Source of the DNA: Sphingobacterium sp. PCS056
Lineage (GTDB): Bacteria; Bacteroidota; Bacteroidia; Sphingobacteriales; Sphingobacteriaceae
Reading direction: 5' to 3'
Assembly (NCBI RefSeq): GCF_023273895.1
Contig: NZ_CP096883.1
Coordinates: 4,836,001-4,900,000, forward strand
DNA length: 64,000 bases
The notes under the pieces were generated by a model, which was given only the letters and a program-made list of their open reading frames with translations, ran no database searches and had not been told where the DNA came from. A program made the position numbers and the translations under genes. How positions within the stretch are numbered: the first letter of the stretch is position 1; the number at the start of each line of letters is the position of its first letter. Below are positions 18,164 to 26,228 of this stretch, one piece after another.

Positions 18164-18997
18164 TTATTTTAAAAATTTGCGCAAGGTAGAAATTGTAAAA
18201 TCTGTTTTCGTTTCATCTGAAAGCTGTCCGTCAATATTTTCGACTTGAGAATCATTTAAATTAATCACAGTATTTCCCACCGTTTTCAAATGCAAAGACT
18301 TTAGTTTTACATTTGGATCCTTTCCAGAGAAATTTACTTTTGAATCTTTTGCCTGAACAAAGACTTGTCCATTATTTTGATTGACAAGATTGACTACACT
18401 GCTATCTAAATTCAAATTGAAATCTGGTATCTGTATCGATTCTGATTGAGTACTATTAAGAAGAGATTTTCTCAAATGTAAGGTCAATTTATTAATCGCG
18501 ATATTTGAATTAAATTTAAATTCTTCTATGGTATCTCCGATGATGTGCAGCTGGTCACACTGTCCAGAGAAATCATTGACACTCAGGTTAGACAACTTAA
18601 TCTGGGCAATATTTGGGGTAAAAATATAAATACGTTTATAAAATGATTTTGCATTATCTTTTAATTCGATATTCAACTGACCCTCCGCAGTGACGGAAAC
18701 AGCAACTTCACTCTCGCTATTTTTATCCATTTTAACGGCATATTTATCACTTTTTACTAGAAATAGACCGATCGATCCTTTTTGATTACCGATAACATTT
18801 ACATTATTAAAGTTTTTAGTCTTAAAGGTTTTTAGGTAGGTATCTTTGCTATTGGGATCGGTTCCCTCTTGACGAAGAATATCCTCGTACACTTTTGTGT
18901 CCACTCGATTATGGCCAACAATATAAGAAGTGGTGACTATAGGAATAATAAATAATGCTATCCCCAAGCCTATCAATATTTTACTACTCAGTTTCAT
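18164..18997 (-). CDS. Membrane-anchored protein of unknown function, last gene of the GntR-ABC operon
   Basis: I do not recognise a named family with certainty. The 277-residue protein has one N-terminal membrane helix (about 7-28). Its remaining 240 residues are rich in beta-strand patterns with regularly spaced hydrophobic, Asn and Asp residues (LHLKTVGNTVINLNDSQV), which resembles the head domains of putative adhesins (GIN/DUF2807-like). The start ATG overlaps the stop of the GntR gene by four bases, so it belongs to the ABC operon. It may be an extracytoplasmic partner of the transporter, which is inference from context only. Confidence 0.6.
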   Translation of the reverse strand: MKLSSKILIGLGIALFIIPIVTTSYIVGHNRVDTKVYEDILRQEGTDPNSKDTYLKTFKTKNFNNVNVIGNQKGSIGLFLVKSDKYAVKMDKNSESEVAVSVTAEGQLNIELKDNAKSFYKRIYIFTPNIAQIKLSNLSVNDFSGQCDQLHIIGDTIEEFKFNSNIAINKLTLHLRKSLLNSTQSESIQIPDFNLNLDSSVVNLVNQNNGQVFVQAKDSKVNFSGKDPNVKLKSLHLKTVGNTVINLNDSQVENIDGQLSDETKTDFTISTLRKFLK

Positions 18998-19377
18998 AAT
19001 TCGTTATTTTTAAAATTTTGTTCGATAAAAGATTGATACCGTTGCTTGAGTTCATCTAAATTAATTTCCAATAAATAGATATTTCTAAAAAACGGATTGA
19101 GATCTTCTTCTAAAAAAACGGCTTTGCGATATGCCTTTACATTTTCTACCGATGTACCGGTCACAAAAAATCCAACCCCTCGTTTATTGACAACAATTTC
19201 TTTTTGTTGCAGCAGATCATAAGTGCGCATCACGGTATTTGGATTTACTTCCAATTGTACGGCAAGTTCACGTACCGAAGGCAGCTTATCCTCCACTTTC
19301 CAAGTCCCCAGCAGAATATGATCACATACATACGCTGCTATCTGGAGATAAATGGCTTTATTAGCATTAAAATCCAT
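18994..19377 (-). CDS. GntR-family regulator, YtrA-like
   Basis: The 127-residue protein has the GntR winged-helix N-terminus (VRELAVQLEVNPNTVMRTYD, about 32-51) followed by only a short two-helix tail, which defines the YtrA subfamily. These regulators typically repress adjacent ABC transporter operons. It is the third gene of its operon, one base after the permease, rather than the first as in Bacillus ytr. The palindrome TGTATTA-N6-TAATACA five bases upstream of the operon's first codon is a good candidate for its operator. Confidence 0.88.
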   Translation of the reverse strand: MDFNANKAIYLQIAAYVCDHILLGTWKVEDKLPSVRELAVQLEVNPNTVMRTYDLLQQKEIVVNKRGVGFFVTGTSVENVKAYRKAVFLEEDLNPFFRNIYLLEINLDELKQRYQSFIEQNFKNNEL

Positions 19378-19378
19378 C

Positions 19379-20194
19379 TTAAACCTCCTTTTCCTTTAAT
19401 TTCAAAAATGCTAAACCCCAAAATATTAATGTTAAAAATATACCAATTGCTAGAACAAGTTGAAGTGAATGGATCTTCTCATCAAAATAATTATTGTTAT
19501 CTATGTCAATGGTATTATCGGTTGTTAATTTCATCACGTAGATAAATGTGATGATCCAGACCGCTATATAGATGATCATGGTGATAGCTGTTTTAATATA
19601 TTGATAATTTTGGTAAGCGATGGAACCAAATAAAAATAAGGCATTCAATATAAAGGGTAGAAAATAAAAATAGGGCAAAAATTTAGATTTTTCAATTTGG
19701 AAAAAATACATCCAATTATCGACCACCACTTGCCCGCCGGGCTCCATTTGAATAGTTGTAATGGAAGATCCAATACTTCTTAAATAAGATACAAATGCTA
19801 GATCAACTAAAAAGAAGAGTAAGATATAAGCAGACAAACTGACAATCGCGGTATAAAATACCGCAGAAAGAAATTTTTCTAGCCTTGAAGCGGGAATCAT
19901 TAATTCAAAAATAGCCTTAGTCTTCTGTCCCAAATCAGAAAAATAACTGCTTGATATAATCGTAATAAAAAACAATCCTAAAAAATAAAATAAAGGTTGT
20001 CTAAAAGTCAAAACGCCAGCCATCAGCTGTGGATTAGTTTTCAAATCTTCATAACTCATACTGATACTAAATCCATAAAAAGCAATAAAGATTGCAGCAA
20101 TGATCACTATCGACATCATATAGATTTTACCCACAGCAATCCATTGCCGGCGGATCAATGCACATAAGCGATTAAAATTAAATACGTTCGACAT
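19379..20194 (-). CDS. ABC transporter permease
   Basis: The 271-residue protein has about six predicted membrane helices (roughly 20-40, 65-85, 108-130, 175-195, 205-225 and 243-263) and no catalytic motif. Its start overlaps the ATPase gene by 17 bases and its end lies one base from the GntR gene. It would form the membrane channel of a YtrBC-like exporter or stress-response ABC system. The substrate cannot be told from sequence. Confidence 0.8.
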   Translation of the reverse strand: MSNVFNFNRLCALIRRQWIAVGKIYMMSIVIIAAIFIAFYGFSISMSYEDLKTNPQLMAGVLTFRQPLFYFLGLFFITIISSSYFSDLGQKTKAIFELMIPASRLEKFLSAVFYTAIVSLSAYILLFFLVDLAFVSYLRSIGSSITTIQMEPGGQVVVDNWMYFFQIEKSKFLPYFYFLPFILNALFLFGSIAYQNYQYIKTAITMIIYIAVWIITFIYVMKLTTDNTIDIDNNNYFDEKIHSLQLVLAIGIFLTLIFWGLAFLKLKEKEV

Positions 20195-21029
20195 CTTCTG
20201 TAACGTTTAAAAGGTTTGTAATCAATTCTTTTTTCTGTAAAACGGCATTAAACAAGAGTTCGAGATCTAATTTAGAATCGTCGCCCAATGTATTCAGCTC
20301 TATCGTATTATAGCCCCCTATTGCGGGTTCTGAATAGAGCACATCGTCACTTAACTCCCGTACTTTTTTGAAACTGATCCGATCTGTAATGATATTCACA
20401 TCTGCATTCAAGACCACACGATGTTCATCCAGTAGGATAACCGCATCGATCAGGTTGTCAAGATCACGTACCTGGTGGGTTGAAATAATAACACAGCGTT
20501 CGTCCGATATCGCTGAAGCCATAATCTTACGAAATTGTACTTTTGAAGGAATATCCAGTCCATTGGTCGGTTCATCCATAATCATGATTTTGGTATTGGA
20601 AGCCAAACCAAATGATATAATGTATTTTTTCTTCTGCCCATAGCTCATGTTGGCCAACTTTTGTTCGATCGGAATCTCAAACTCGTGGATCAGCTGCTGA
20701 AAATACTGATGATCAAATTTGGAGTAAAAGACGGCATTCGCCTTTACAAAAGTGGCGGATTTCACTGCAGGTAAATGAAATTCCTCAGGAATAAAACTGA
20801 TTTCCTGAAGCAGAGCAGGTTCGCGATGGCAGGGATTATAATGTAACACTTCAATCGTACCACTGACAGGATAGACCAAACCGGCCATATTCTTAAGTAA
20901 GGTTGACTTGCCTGCTCCATTTTTCCCCAACAAACCATAAATATGTCCTTCTTTTAATGTTAAGTCCATATTTTTAAATAATGGTCGCGTTTTGCTGTAG
21001 CTGAAATTTAGGTTTTTAATAGTTATCAT
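20178..21029 (-). CDS. ABC transporter ATP-binding protein
   Basis: The 283-residue ATPase shows Walker A GLLGKNGAGKST (32-43), signature MSYGQ (128-132), Walker B IMIMDEP with D152/E153 and the switch histidine in STHQ. The signature is SYGQ rather than SGGQ, as in YtrB-like members. It is the first gene of the four-gene operon. The start codon follows directly on a 20-bp palindrome that could control the whole unit. Confidence 0.9.
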   Translation of the reverse strand: MITIKNLNFSYSKTRPLFKNMDLTLKEGHIYGLLGKNGAGKSTLLKNMAGLVYPVSGTIEVLHYNPCHREPALLQEISFIPEEFHLPAVKSATFVKANAVFYSKFDHQYFQQLIHEFEIPIEQKLANMSYGQKKKYIISFGLASNTKIMIMDEPTNGLDIPSKVQFRKIMASAISDERCVIISTHQVRDLDNLIDAVILLDEHRVVLNADVNIITDRISFKKVRELSDDVLYSEPAIGGYNTIELNTLGDDSKLDLELLFNAVLQKKELITNLLNVTEDVERI

Positions 21030-21034
21030 ACTAC

Positions 21035-21054
21035 TGTATTATTTAATTAATACA
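21035..21054. promoter_or_regulatory. Candidate GntR (YtrA-type) operator
   Basis: The 20-bp sequence is TGTATTA-TTTAAT-TAATACA, a perfect 7-bp inverted repeat, five bases upstream of the ATPase start codon. Its position and the GntR gene in the same operon suggest autorepression. Confidence 0.65.
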
Positions 21055-21170
21055 CTAATATAGAAAGGGAAATTTAAAAAGCAATTTTTTTATTATTTTA
21101 TTTTTTCATCACCCATGAATTGCACGCCATTAAAGTTCATTTTTGATCCATAAACCATATCAAACAAAAA

Positions 21171-21203
21171 GACCGATTATCCATTATACATGGATAATCG
21201 GTC
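21171..21203 (-). terminator. Hairpin terminator of the thiolase gene
   Basis: A perfect 13-bp stem (21171-21183 with 21191-21203) and a 7-base loop, with a T-rich tail on the minus strand beyond it. Confidence 0.8.
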
Positions 21204-21226
21204 ATTAAAAACCCACTTCCGCAAGA

Positions 21227-22408
21227 CTACTCACATGTTTTAAGAATCATGGCAGATGCTCCTCCGCCACCATTACATATCGCTGCTAATCCATATTGTC
21301 CACCTTCTTGTTGCAGCACACTTGTTAAGGTTACTAGAATTCGTGCACCTGAACAGCCTAAGGGATGTCCTAATGAAACTGCTCCACCGTAAACGTTTAT
21401 TTTTTCCAAGGAAATATCCAGTATCCGCGCATTTGCCAATGCCACAACGGAGAATGCTTCATTAAATTCAAAGAAATCGATATCGTCCAAAGTCAGATTG
21501 GCTTTCTGTAGTACTTTTTTCACTGCCAGACTTGGTGTTGTGGTAAACCATTCGGGTTCTTGCTCTGCATCCGCATAGGCTATAATTTCAGCTAAAGGCT
21601 TTAAACCGAGTTCTTCCATTTTTTCGCCTGACATCAACAATAATGCTGCGGCACCATCACTTAATGTGGAGGCATTGGCAGCCGTGATGGTTCCTTCTTT
21701 CTGAAAAGCTGGTTTTAAGGTATATATTTTATCAAAATTAACTTGTGTGAATTCTTCATCCTGTTTTACAATCTGCTCACCTTTGCGCGTGGATATAGTA
21801 ACGGGGGTCACTTCTTTATCAAACTTTCCTTGCTGCCATGCATCACGGCTTCGGGTATAAGAAGAGACGGCATATGCATCTTGTTCTTCTCGATTAACGC
21901 CATATTTAGCGGCACACAATTCGCCAAAAACACCCATGGCATCTTGAGAATAAGCATCACTGAGTCCATCTCGCTGTACACCATCGACCAAAGTTTGATT
22001 TCCATACTTCGCTCCCCAACGTGCAGCAGGTACATAATAAGGAACCCGGCTCATGCTTTCCATACCTCCTGCCAATACCGTTTCGGCATCGCCTAATAAA
22101 ATAGCTTGCGCACCCAATGCCACCGCCTTCATGCCACTTGCACAAACCTTATTAATGGTAGTTGCGGGAATATGATCTGGTAGACTGGCATATTTCGCCA
22201 CCTGCCGTGCTGGGGCCTGTCCCAGATCAGCCTGCAAAACACAGCCCATTAACACTTCATCGACTTCTGTTCCATCAACAGTGGCCTGTTGCAAAACAGC
22301 AGTCACAGCATAAGCGCCCAGCTCTGTTGAGCTCAAGGTGGATAGTCCTCCCCCAAAGCTTCCGATTGCTGTACGCTGTGCAGCGACAATAAATACTTTT
22401 TTAGTCAT
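21227..22408 (-). CDS. Acetyl-CoA C-acyltransferase (thiolase)
   Basis: The 393-residue thiolase has the three catalytic residues at the canonical positions: Cys 89 (NKVCASGMKA), His 348 (GHPLG) and Cys 378 (CNGGG). It would cleave 3-ketoacyl-CoA with CoA to acetyl-CoA and a shortened acyl-CoA, or run in reverse. Length is normal. It is divergent from the acyl-CoA dehydrogenase gene and separated from it by a 374-base control region, so the two are likely co-regulated. It completes the beta-oxidation set with the two following genes. Confidence 0.93.
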   Translation of the reverse strand: MTKKVFIVAAQRTAIGSFGGGLSTLSSTELGAYAVTAVLQQATVDGTEVDEVLMGCVLQADLGQAPARQVAKYASLPDHIPATTINKVCASGMKAVALGAQAILLGDAETVLAGGMESMSRVPYYVPAARWGAKYGNQTLVDGVQRDGLSDAYSQDAMGVFGELCAAKYGVNREEQDAYAVSSYTRSRDAWQQGKFDKEVTPVTISTRKGEQIVKQDEEFTQVNFDKIYTLKPAFQKEGTITAANASTLSDGAAALLLMSGEKMEELGLKPLAEIIAYADAEQEPEWFTTTPSLAVKKVLQKANLTLDDIDFFEFNEAFSVVALANARILDISLEKINVYGGAVSLGHPLGCSGARILVTLTSVLQQEGGQYGLAAICNGGGGASAMILKTCE

Positions 22409-22782
22409 CGTTTATTATTTTGGTTATCTATGCTACTACCTTGTCCTGTGTAAGCCTGAAATCTGCATCGCGTGAATACAGATCGGTGTACACTTAAACA
22501 TAAACTTTTAGGAGTAGCTCTATCATAAAGTTATGTTTAAAGGTACAAAAATAGTAAACAGTAAATCAACAGCTTAAGGAGATATTTTAATTTTACCTGA
22601 AAAATTGCTAAAAAAAGGCTAAAAACAAGCTAAAAACAGGGAACTACCTGTTTTAAAAAGAGTTTCACAAAATTTTAACCTTCAAATAAATGAAAAGATC
22701 ATCTTTTTAATTTAATTTAGCTTCAAACTTATTTGGAACACTAAGTCCAAATTAAAGTATAACCAATATAACTTAATAGCAT
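22409..22782. promoter_or_regulatory. Divergent control region between thiolase and acyl-CoA dehydrogenase genes
   Basis: No gene is seen in these 374 bases. They hold three items. An imperfect inverted repeat at 22494-22508/22527-22540 (TTAAACATAAACTTT against AAAGTTATGTTTAA) lies on the thiolase side. Three copies of GCTAAAAA start at 22607, 22618 and 22629, exactly 11 bp apart. A perfect inverted repeat AAAACAGG-N6-CCTGTTTT lies at 22633-22654. The last two are on the dehydrogenase side. They are candidate operators for a fatty-acid-responsive regulator; no regulator gene is adjacent. Confidence 0.5.
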
Positions 22783-23970
22783 ATGCAAGCAACACAATTA
22801 ACCGTTGAGCATCACGTATTCCGCGAAAGTTTAAAAGCATTCATCCGCAAAGAAATCCTCCCCCATATCGATCAATGGGAAGAGGAAGGAAAAATCGATC
22901 GTTCTATTTGGAAAAAAATGGGCGATATGGGCTTCACAGGACTCAATTATCCAGAAGCTTATGGCGGACTTGATTTGGATTTCTATTATTCGATGATTCT
23001 GTGCGAGGAGCTTTCTCATTGTTTTTCTGGAGGATTTACCATTACGGCATTGGTGATCCAGTATATGTCTGCTCCTTACTTATTGAAGTACGCGTCTGAA
23101 GAATTAAAAGAAAAATATTTAAAAGGGGTTATTGCTGGAGATCTGATCAGCGCTGTAGCCATCACTGAACCAGGGGCGGGATCCGATGTGCAAAAAATAA
23201 AAACAACTGCGATCCGTGAGGGAGATCATTACATGATCAATGGTTCTAAGACTTTTATTACGAACGGTTTTTATGGTGATTTTTTTATCACCGCGGTAAA
23301 GACTGATCCGAGCAAGGGAAGTAAGGGTATCAGTTTAATTTTGATCGATCGCCATGCGGCTGGTGTGAGTGCTACCAAAATCAACAAAATGGGATGGCAC
23401 GCTTCGGATACTGCTGAATTGGGTTTTGATCAAGTCAAAGTGCCGGTATCGCACTTGATTGGGGAAGAAGGTGCTGGTTTTAGTTATTTAATGGATGGAT
23501 TGCAACTGGAACGTCTTACGGCTGCGATTCATAGTATCTCCACTGCTGACTCGGCTTTAGCGTATACGATGGAGTACATCAATAAACGAGAGGCTTTCAA
23601 ACAAAAAATTCAGGATTTTCAAGTGGTCAGACATCGTGTCGCACAAATGGTCGCCGATATAGCGGTCACAAAAGCTTTTATCTATTCATGCTGTGACTTA
23701 CAGCAATCGGGAATGTATGCGGTTAAAGAATGTTCAATAGCTAAACTACAAGCTAGTGAACTCGCGGTTCGTGTCGTGAACCAGTGTTTTCAATTTTTTG
23801 GTGGATATGCTTTTACAGAAGATTATAAAATAGCTCGCTTGTACCGTGATGTTCGCGTGGGTACGATTATCGGTGGTACTTCTGAGATCATGCTGGAAAT
23901 CATTGCTAAAATGACCATTGATAAGGTCAACTATCAACAACAAGCTAGCACGCCTATTGCTTCAAATTAA
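22783..23970 (+). CDS. Acyl-CoA dehydrogenase (IVD/long-chain type active site)
   Basis: The 395-residue flavoenzyme would introduce the alpha-beta double bond into an acyl-CoA, passing electrons to an ETF. It shows the family signatures AITEPGAGSD (126-135) and FGGYAFTEDY. The Glu normally found at the C-terminal active-site position (YEGT) is absent (IIGGTSE). Instead Glu 243 lies in LERL, the position of the catalytic base in isovaleryl-CoA and long-chain dehydrogenases. This suggests a branched or longer acyl substrate. It is followed 38 bases later by the FadB-like gene on the same strand. Confidence 0.9.
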   Translation: MQATQLTVEHHVFRESLKAFIRKEILPHIDQWEEEGKIDRSIWKKMGDMGFTGLNYPEAYGGLDLDFYYSMILCEELSHCFSGGFTITALVIQYMSAPYLLKYASEELKEKYLKGVIAGDLISAVAITEPGAGSDVQKIKTTAIREGDHYMINGSKTFITNGFYGDFFITAVKTDPSKGSKGISLILIDRHAAGVSATKINKMGWHASDTAELGFDQVKVPVSHLIGEEGAGFSYLMDGLQLERLTAAIHSISTADSALAYTMEYINKREAFKQKIQDFQVVRHRVAQMVADIAVTKAFIYSCCDLQQSGMYAVKECSIAKLQASELAVRVVNQCFQFFGGYAFTEDYKIARLYRDVRVGTIIGGTSEIMLEIIAKMTIDKVNYQQQASTPIASN

Positions 23971-24008
23971 TTTCGAGATCGATCGTTTAGATCGATTTTT
24001 TTACATAA

Positions 24009-26141
24009 ATGATTATTATGGACATTGTGAAAAATATCAGCTTCATGCATTTCCAGAGCGAAAAAGATGAAAAAGGAATGGTATTCATCAGACCGATTCA
24101 TACGGCCGATACCAATCAAGGGGAATGCCTTGATCTTTTGGAAGAATTTGTTGCTGTTATGACAAAAAATATCGAAGATACAGAGGTGATAGGAATAGTC
24201 TTCAACAACCCCCTTGGTCAACAAGCCATCGACTACGAAGCATTGCTGAACCAAGCAAAAGAAGGATCTCTCGTCAAAAAGCGCTTGACCAAGCTGGTTA
24301 TGAGCTGGAACCAGCTACAAGAACAGGGTAAACCTATCGTGGGGATCATCTTGGATGATAGTCAAAGCTTTCAACTTTCGGCGATGCTCTATGCACATTA
24401 TCGCATTGCTTTAGGACAGGTAAAATTGGGGTTTCCAGAAATTAAACTGGGTCTATTTCCGGGATTGGGAGCTACCGTACTGGCTACGCAACTACTTCCG
24501 TTAGATGCTGCATTGTCTTTATTGACACAAGGGAATAACATAACAGCTGAACAAGCAAAATCGATAGGACTTATTGACGAAATCGCACCCGATAAAGACG
24601 CTGCACTACAGCTTGCGCGAGCATGGATCCTCGATCCTGTAAACCGTGCGAAGTCAAGTACAAAAAGTATCTGGGACGAAGAACTTTGGCATCAACTAGC
24701 TGACCCTATTAGAAAACGGTATGCTCTCAGCCCAAACATCGCATGTTGTCTACAAGTAATCGATAAGAGTATAGCAATTTCAAAAAGGGAGGCGCTAGAA
24801 CTTGAAATTGAAAACTATATCAAGGTCCTCCAAGATCCAATAACATGGAGTATCATCCGCACACAACATGTTGCTGTTCAAGAAGCGATCAGTTCCTCCG
24901 GACCTGTAGACAACAGTGCCTACACCGTAAAAAAAATAGCGGTGCTGGGTGCCGGGATGATGGGATCTGGAATTGCTTTTGAAGCCGCTCGGGCAGGTAT
25001 TGATGTCATCTTGAAAGACGTGACTATACATCAGGCGGAACAAGGAAAAGCATATGCTGAGAAAGTATCGTCGAAATGGGTGGAATTGGGAAGGATGGAT
25101 GAGGAAAAAAGACAGGTACTCCTTTCCCGTATCCATCCTACAGATCAGGTCGACAATTTTGGTGAAGTGGATCTCATTGTCGAAGCTGTATTTGAAGATA
25201 AAAAACTCAAAGCTGCAGTGAGCATTGAAACACTTCCTTTCCTGAGCAAGGAAGGATTTTTTGCATCCAACACGACCTCTCTACCCATCAGTAAATTGGC
25301 ATTGGTCAGTCCTAATCCAGAAAACTTTATTGGTCTGCATTTCTTTTCACCGGTAGATCGTATGGCTTTAGTGGAGGTCATTAAAGGAAAAAAAACGAGT
25401 GAAGAGACCTTGGCTAAAGCGTTAAAAGTCGTGCGCAAACTGGATAAGATTCCGATTATTGTCCATGATGGTCCCGCATTTTTTACTTCCCGTATTTTTT
25501 TTAATTATTTATTGGAAGCCGTCACAATGTTGCTAGAGGGTATTCCAGCGGCATTGATTGATGAACAAGCAAAACATGCAGGATTTGCGGTAGGGCCGCT
25601 TGCAGTACTTGATGAAATTTCCTTAGCGTTGATGCTACATGTGTATGATCAGTTGCCACAACTGCACGCTAGCCAAAAACGGTGTTACCATTATTTGGAG
25701 ACACTGGTAGAGGCTGGACGAAATGGTCGAAAATCGGGTAAGGGTTTTTACGATTACGATATGGGATCTGGAAAAAAAACAATCTGGCAGGATGCTACCC
25801 TACCCAAATTGGACATCTTACCAAAACTGGAAACCATACAAAATAGGTTGTTGCACGTGATGTCACTCGATAGTTACCGATGCTTAATAGAGGGTGTATT
25901 GGATCGTCCCATAGATGCCGATGTTGGTGCGACCCTGGGTATAGGATATCCTGTACAGACGGGTGGTGTATTTGGTCATATGGATCAGGTAGGCCTTCAG
26001 CAATTTGTGAAGGACTGTCAAACTTTTGCACATTTAGGTGAGCAATGGATCATTCCAGAATCTCTGGAGGAGCTAGCAAAAGAAAATTATAAATTTTACT
26101 CAGGACTACAGTCAAATTGGCCTATTGAAAACAAAAACTGA
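24009..26141 (+). CDS. FadB-like enoyl-CoA hydratase/3-hydroxyacyl-CoA dehydrogenase fusion
   Basis: The 710-residue protein joins a crotonase-fold N-terminus (about 25-200) to a 3-hydroxyacyl-CoA dehydrogenase with NAD-binding site LGAGMMGSGIA (from about 312), catalytic HFFSPVDRM and a C-terminal dehydrogenase repeat. In an ungapped comparison with E. coli FadB from memory, Glu 139 is kept (E144 in FPEIKLGLFPG). The first catalytic Glu 119 is Ser 124, and the oxyanion-hole GGG is replaced by SFQ. The hydratase half may therefore be weak or inactive, while the dehydrogenase half looks intact. ATG at 24018 is an alternative start. A terminator follows, so it probably ends the dehydrogenase-FadB unit. 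Confidence 0.88.
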   Translation: MIIMDIVKNISFMHFQSEKDEKGMVFIRPIHTADTNQGECLDLLEEFVAVMTKNIEDTEVIGIVFNNPLGQQAIDYEALLNQAKEGSLVKKRLTKLVMSWNQLQEQGKPIVGIILDDSQSFQLSAMLYAHYRIALGQVKLGFPEIKLGLFPGLGATVLATQLLPLDAALSLLTQGNNITAEQAKSIGLIDEIAPDKDAALQLARAWILDPVNRAKSSTKSIWDEELWHQLADPIRKRYALSPNIACCLQVIDKSIAISKREALELEIENYIKVLQDPITWSIIRTQHVAVQEAISSSGPVDNSAYTVKKIAVLGAGMMGSGIAFEAARAGIDVILKDVTIHQAEQGKAYAEKVSSKWVELGRMDEEKRQVLLSRIHPTDQVDNFGEVDLIVEAVFEDKKLKAAVSIETLPFLSKEGFFASNTTSLPISKLALVSPNPENFIGLHFFSPVDRMALVEVIKGKKTSEETLAKALKVVRKLDKIPIIVHDGPAFFTSRIFFNYLLEAVTMLLEGIPAALIDEQAKHAGFAVGPLAVLDEISLALMLHVYDQLPQLHASQKRCYHYLETLVEAGRNGRKSGKGFYDYDMGSGKKTIWQDATLPKLDILPKLETIQNRLLHVMSLDSYRCLIEGVLDRPIDADVGATLGIGYPVQTGGVFGHMDQVGLQQFVKDCQTFAHLGEQWIIPESLEELAKENYKFYSGLQSNWPIENKN

Positions 26142-26150
26142 TGTATTCAA

Positions 26151-26187
26151 AAAAAGCCTGCTTGTTCATTTGATAAGCAGGCTTTTT
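26151..26187 (+). terminator. Hairpin terminator of the beta-oxidation transcript
   Basis: A perfect 13-bp stem (26151-26163 with 26175-26187), 11-base loop and a run of T. It separates the convergent FadB-like and prp transcripts and may work for both. Confidence 0.85.
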
Positions 26188-26228
26188 TTTTGATAATAGT
26201 AAGGGAGTGAGCTAGTAACTTTCTAACC

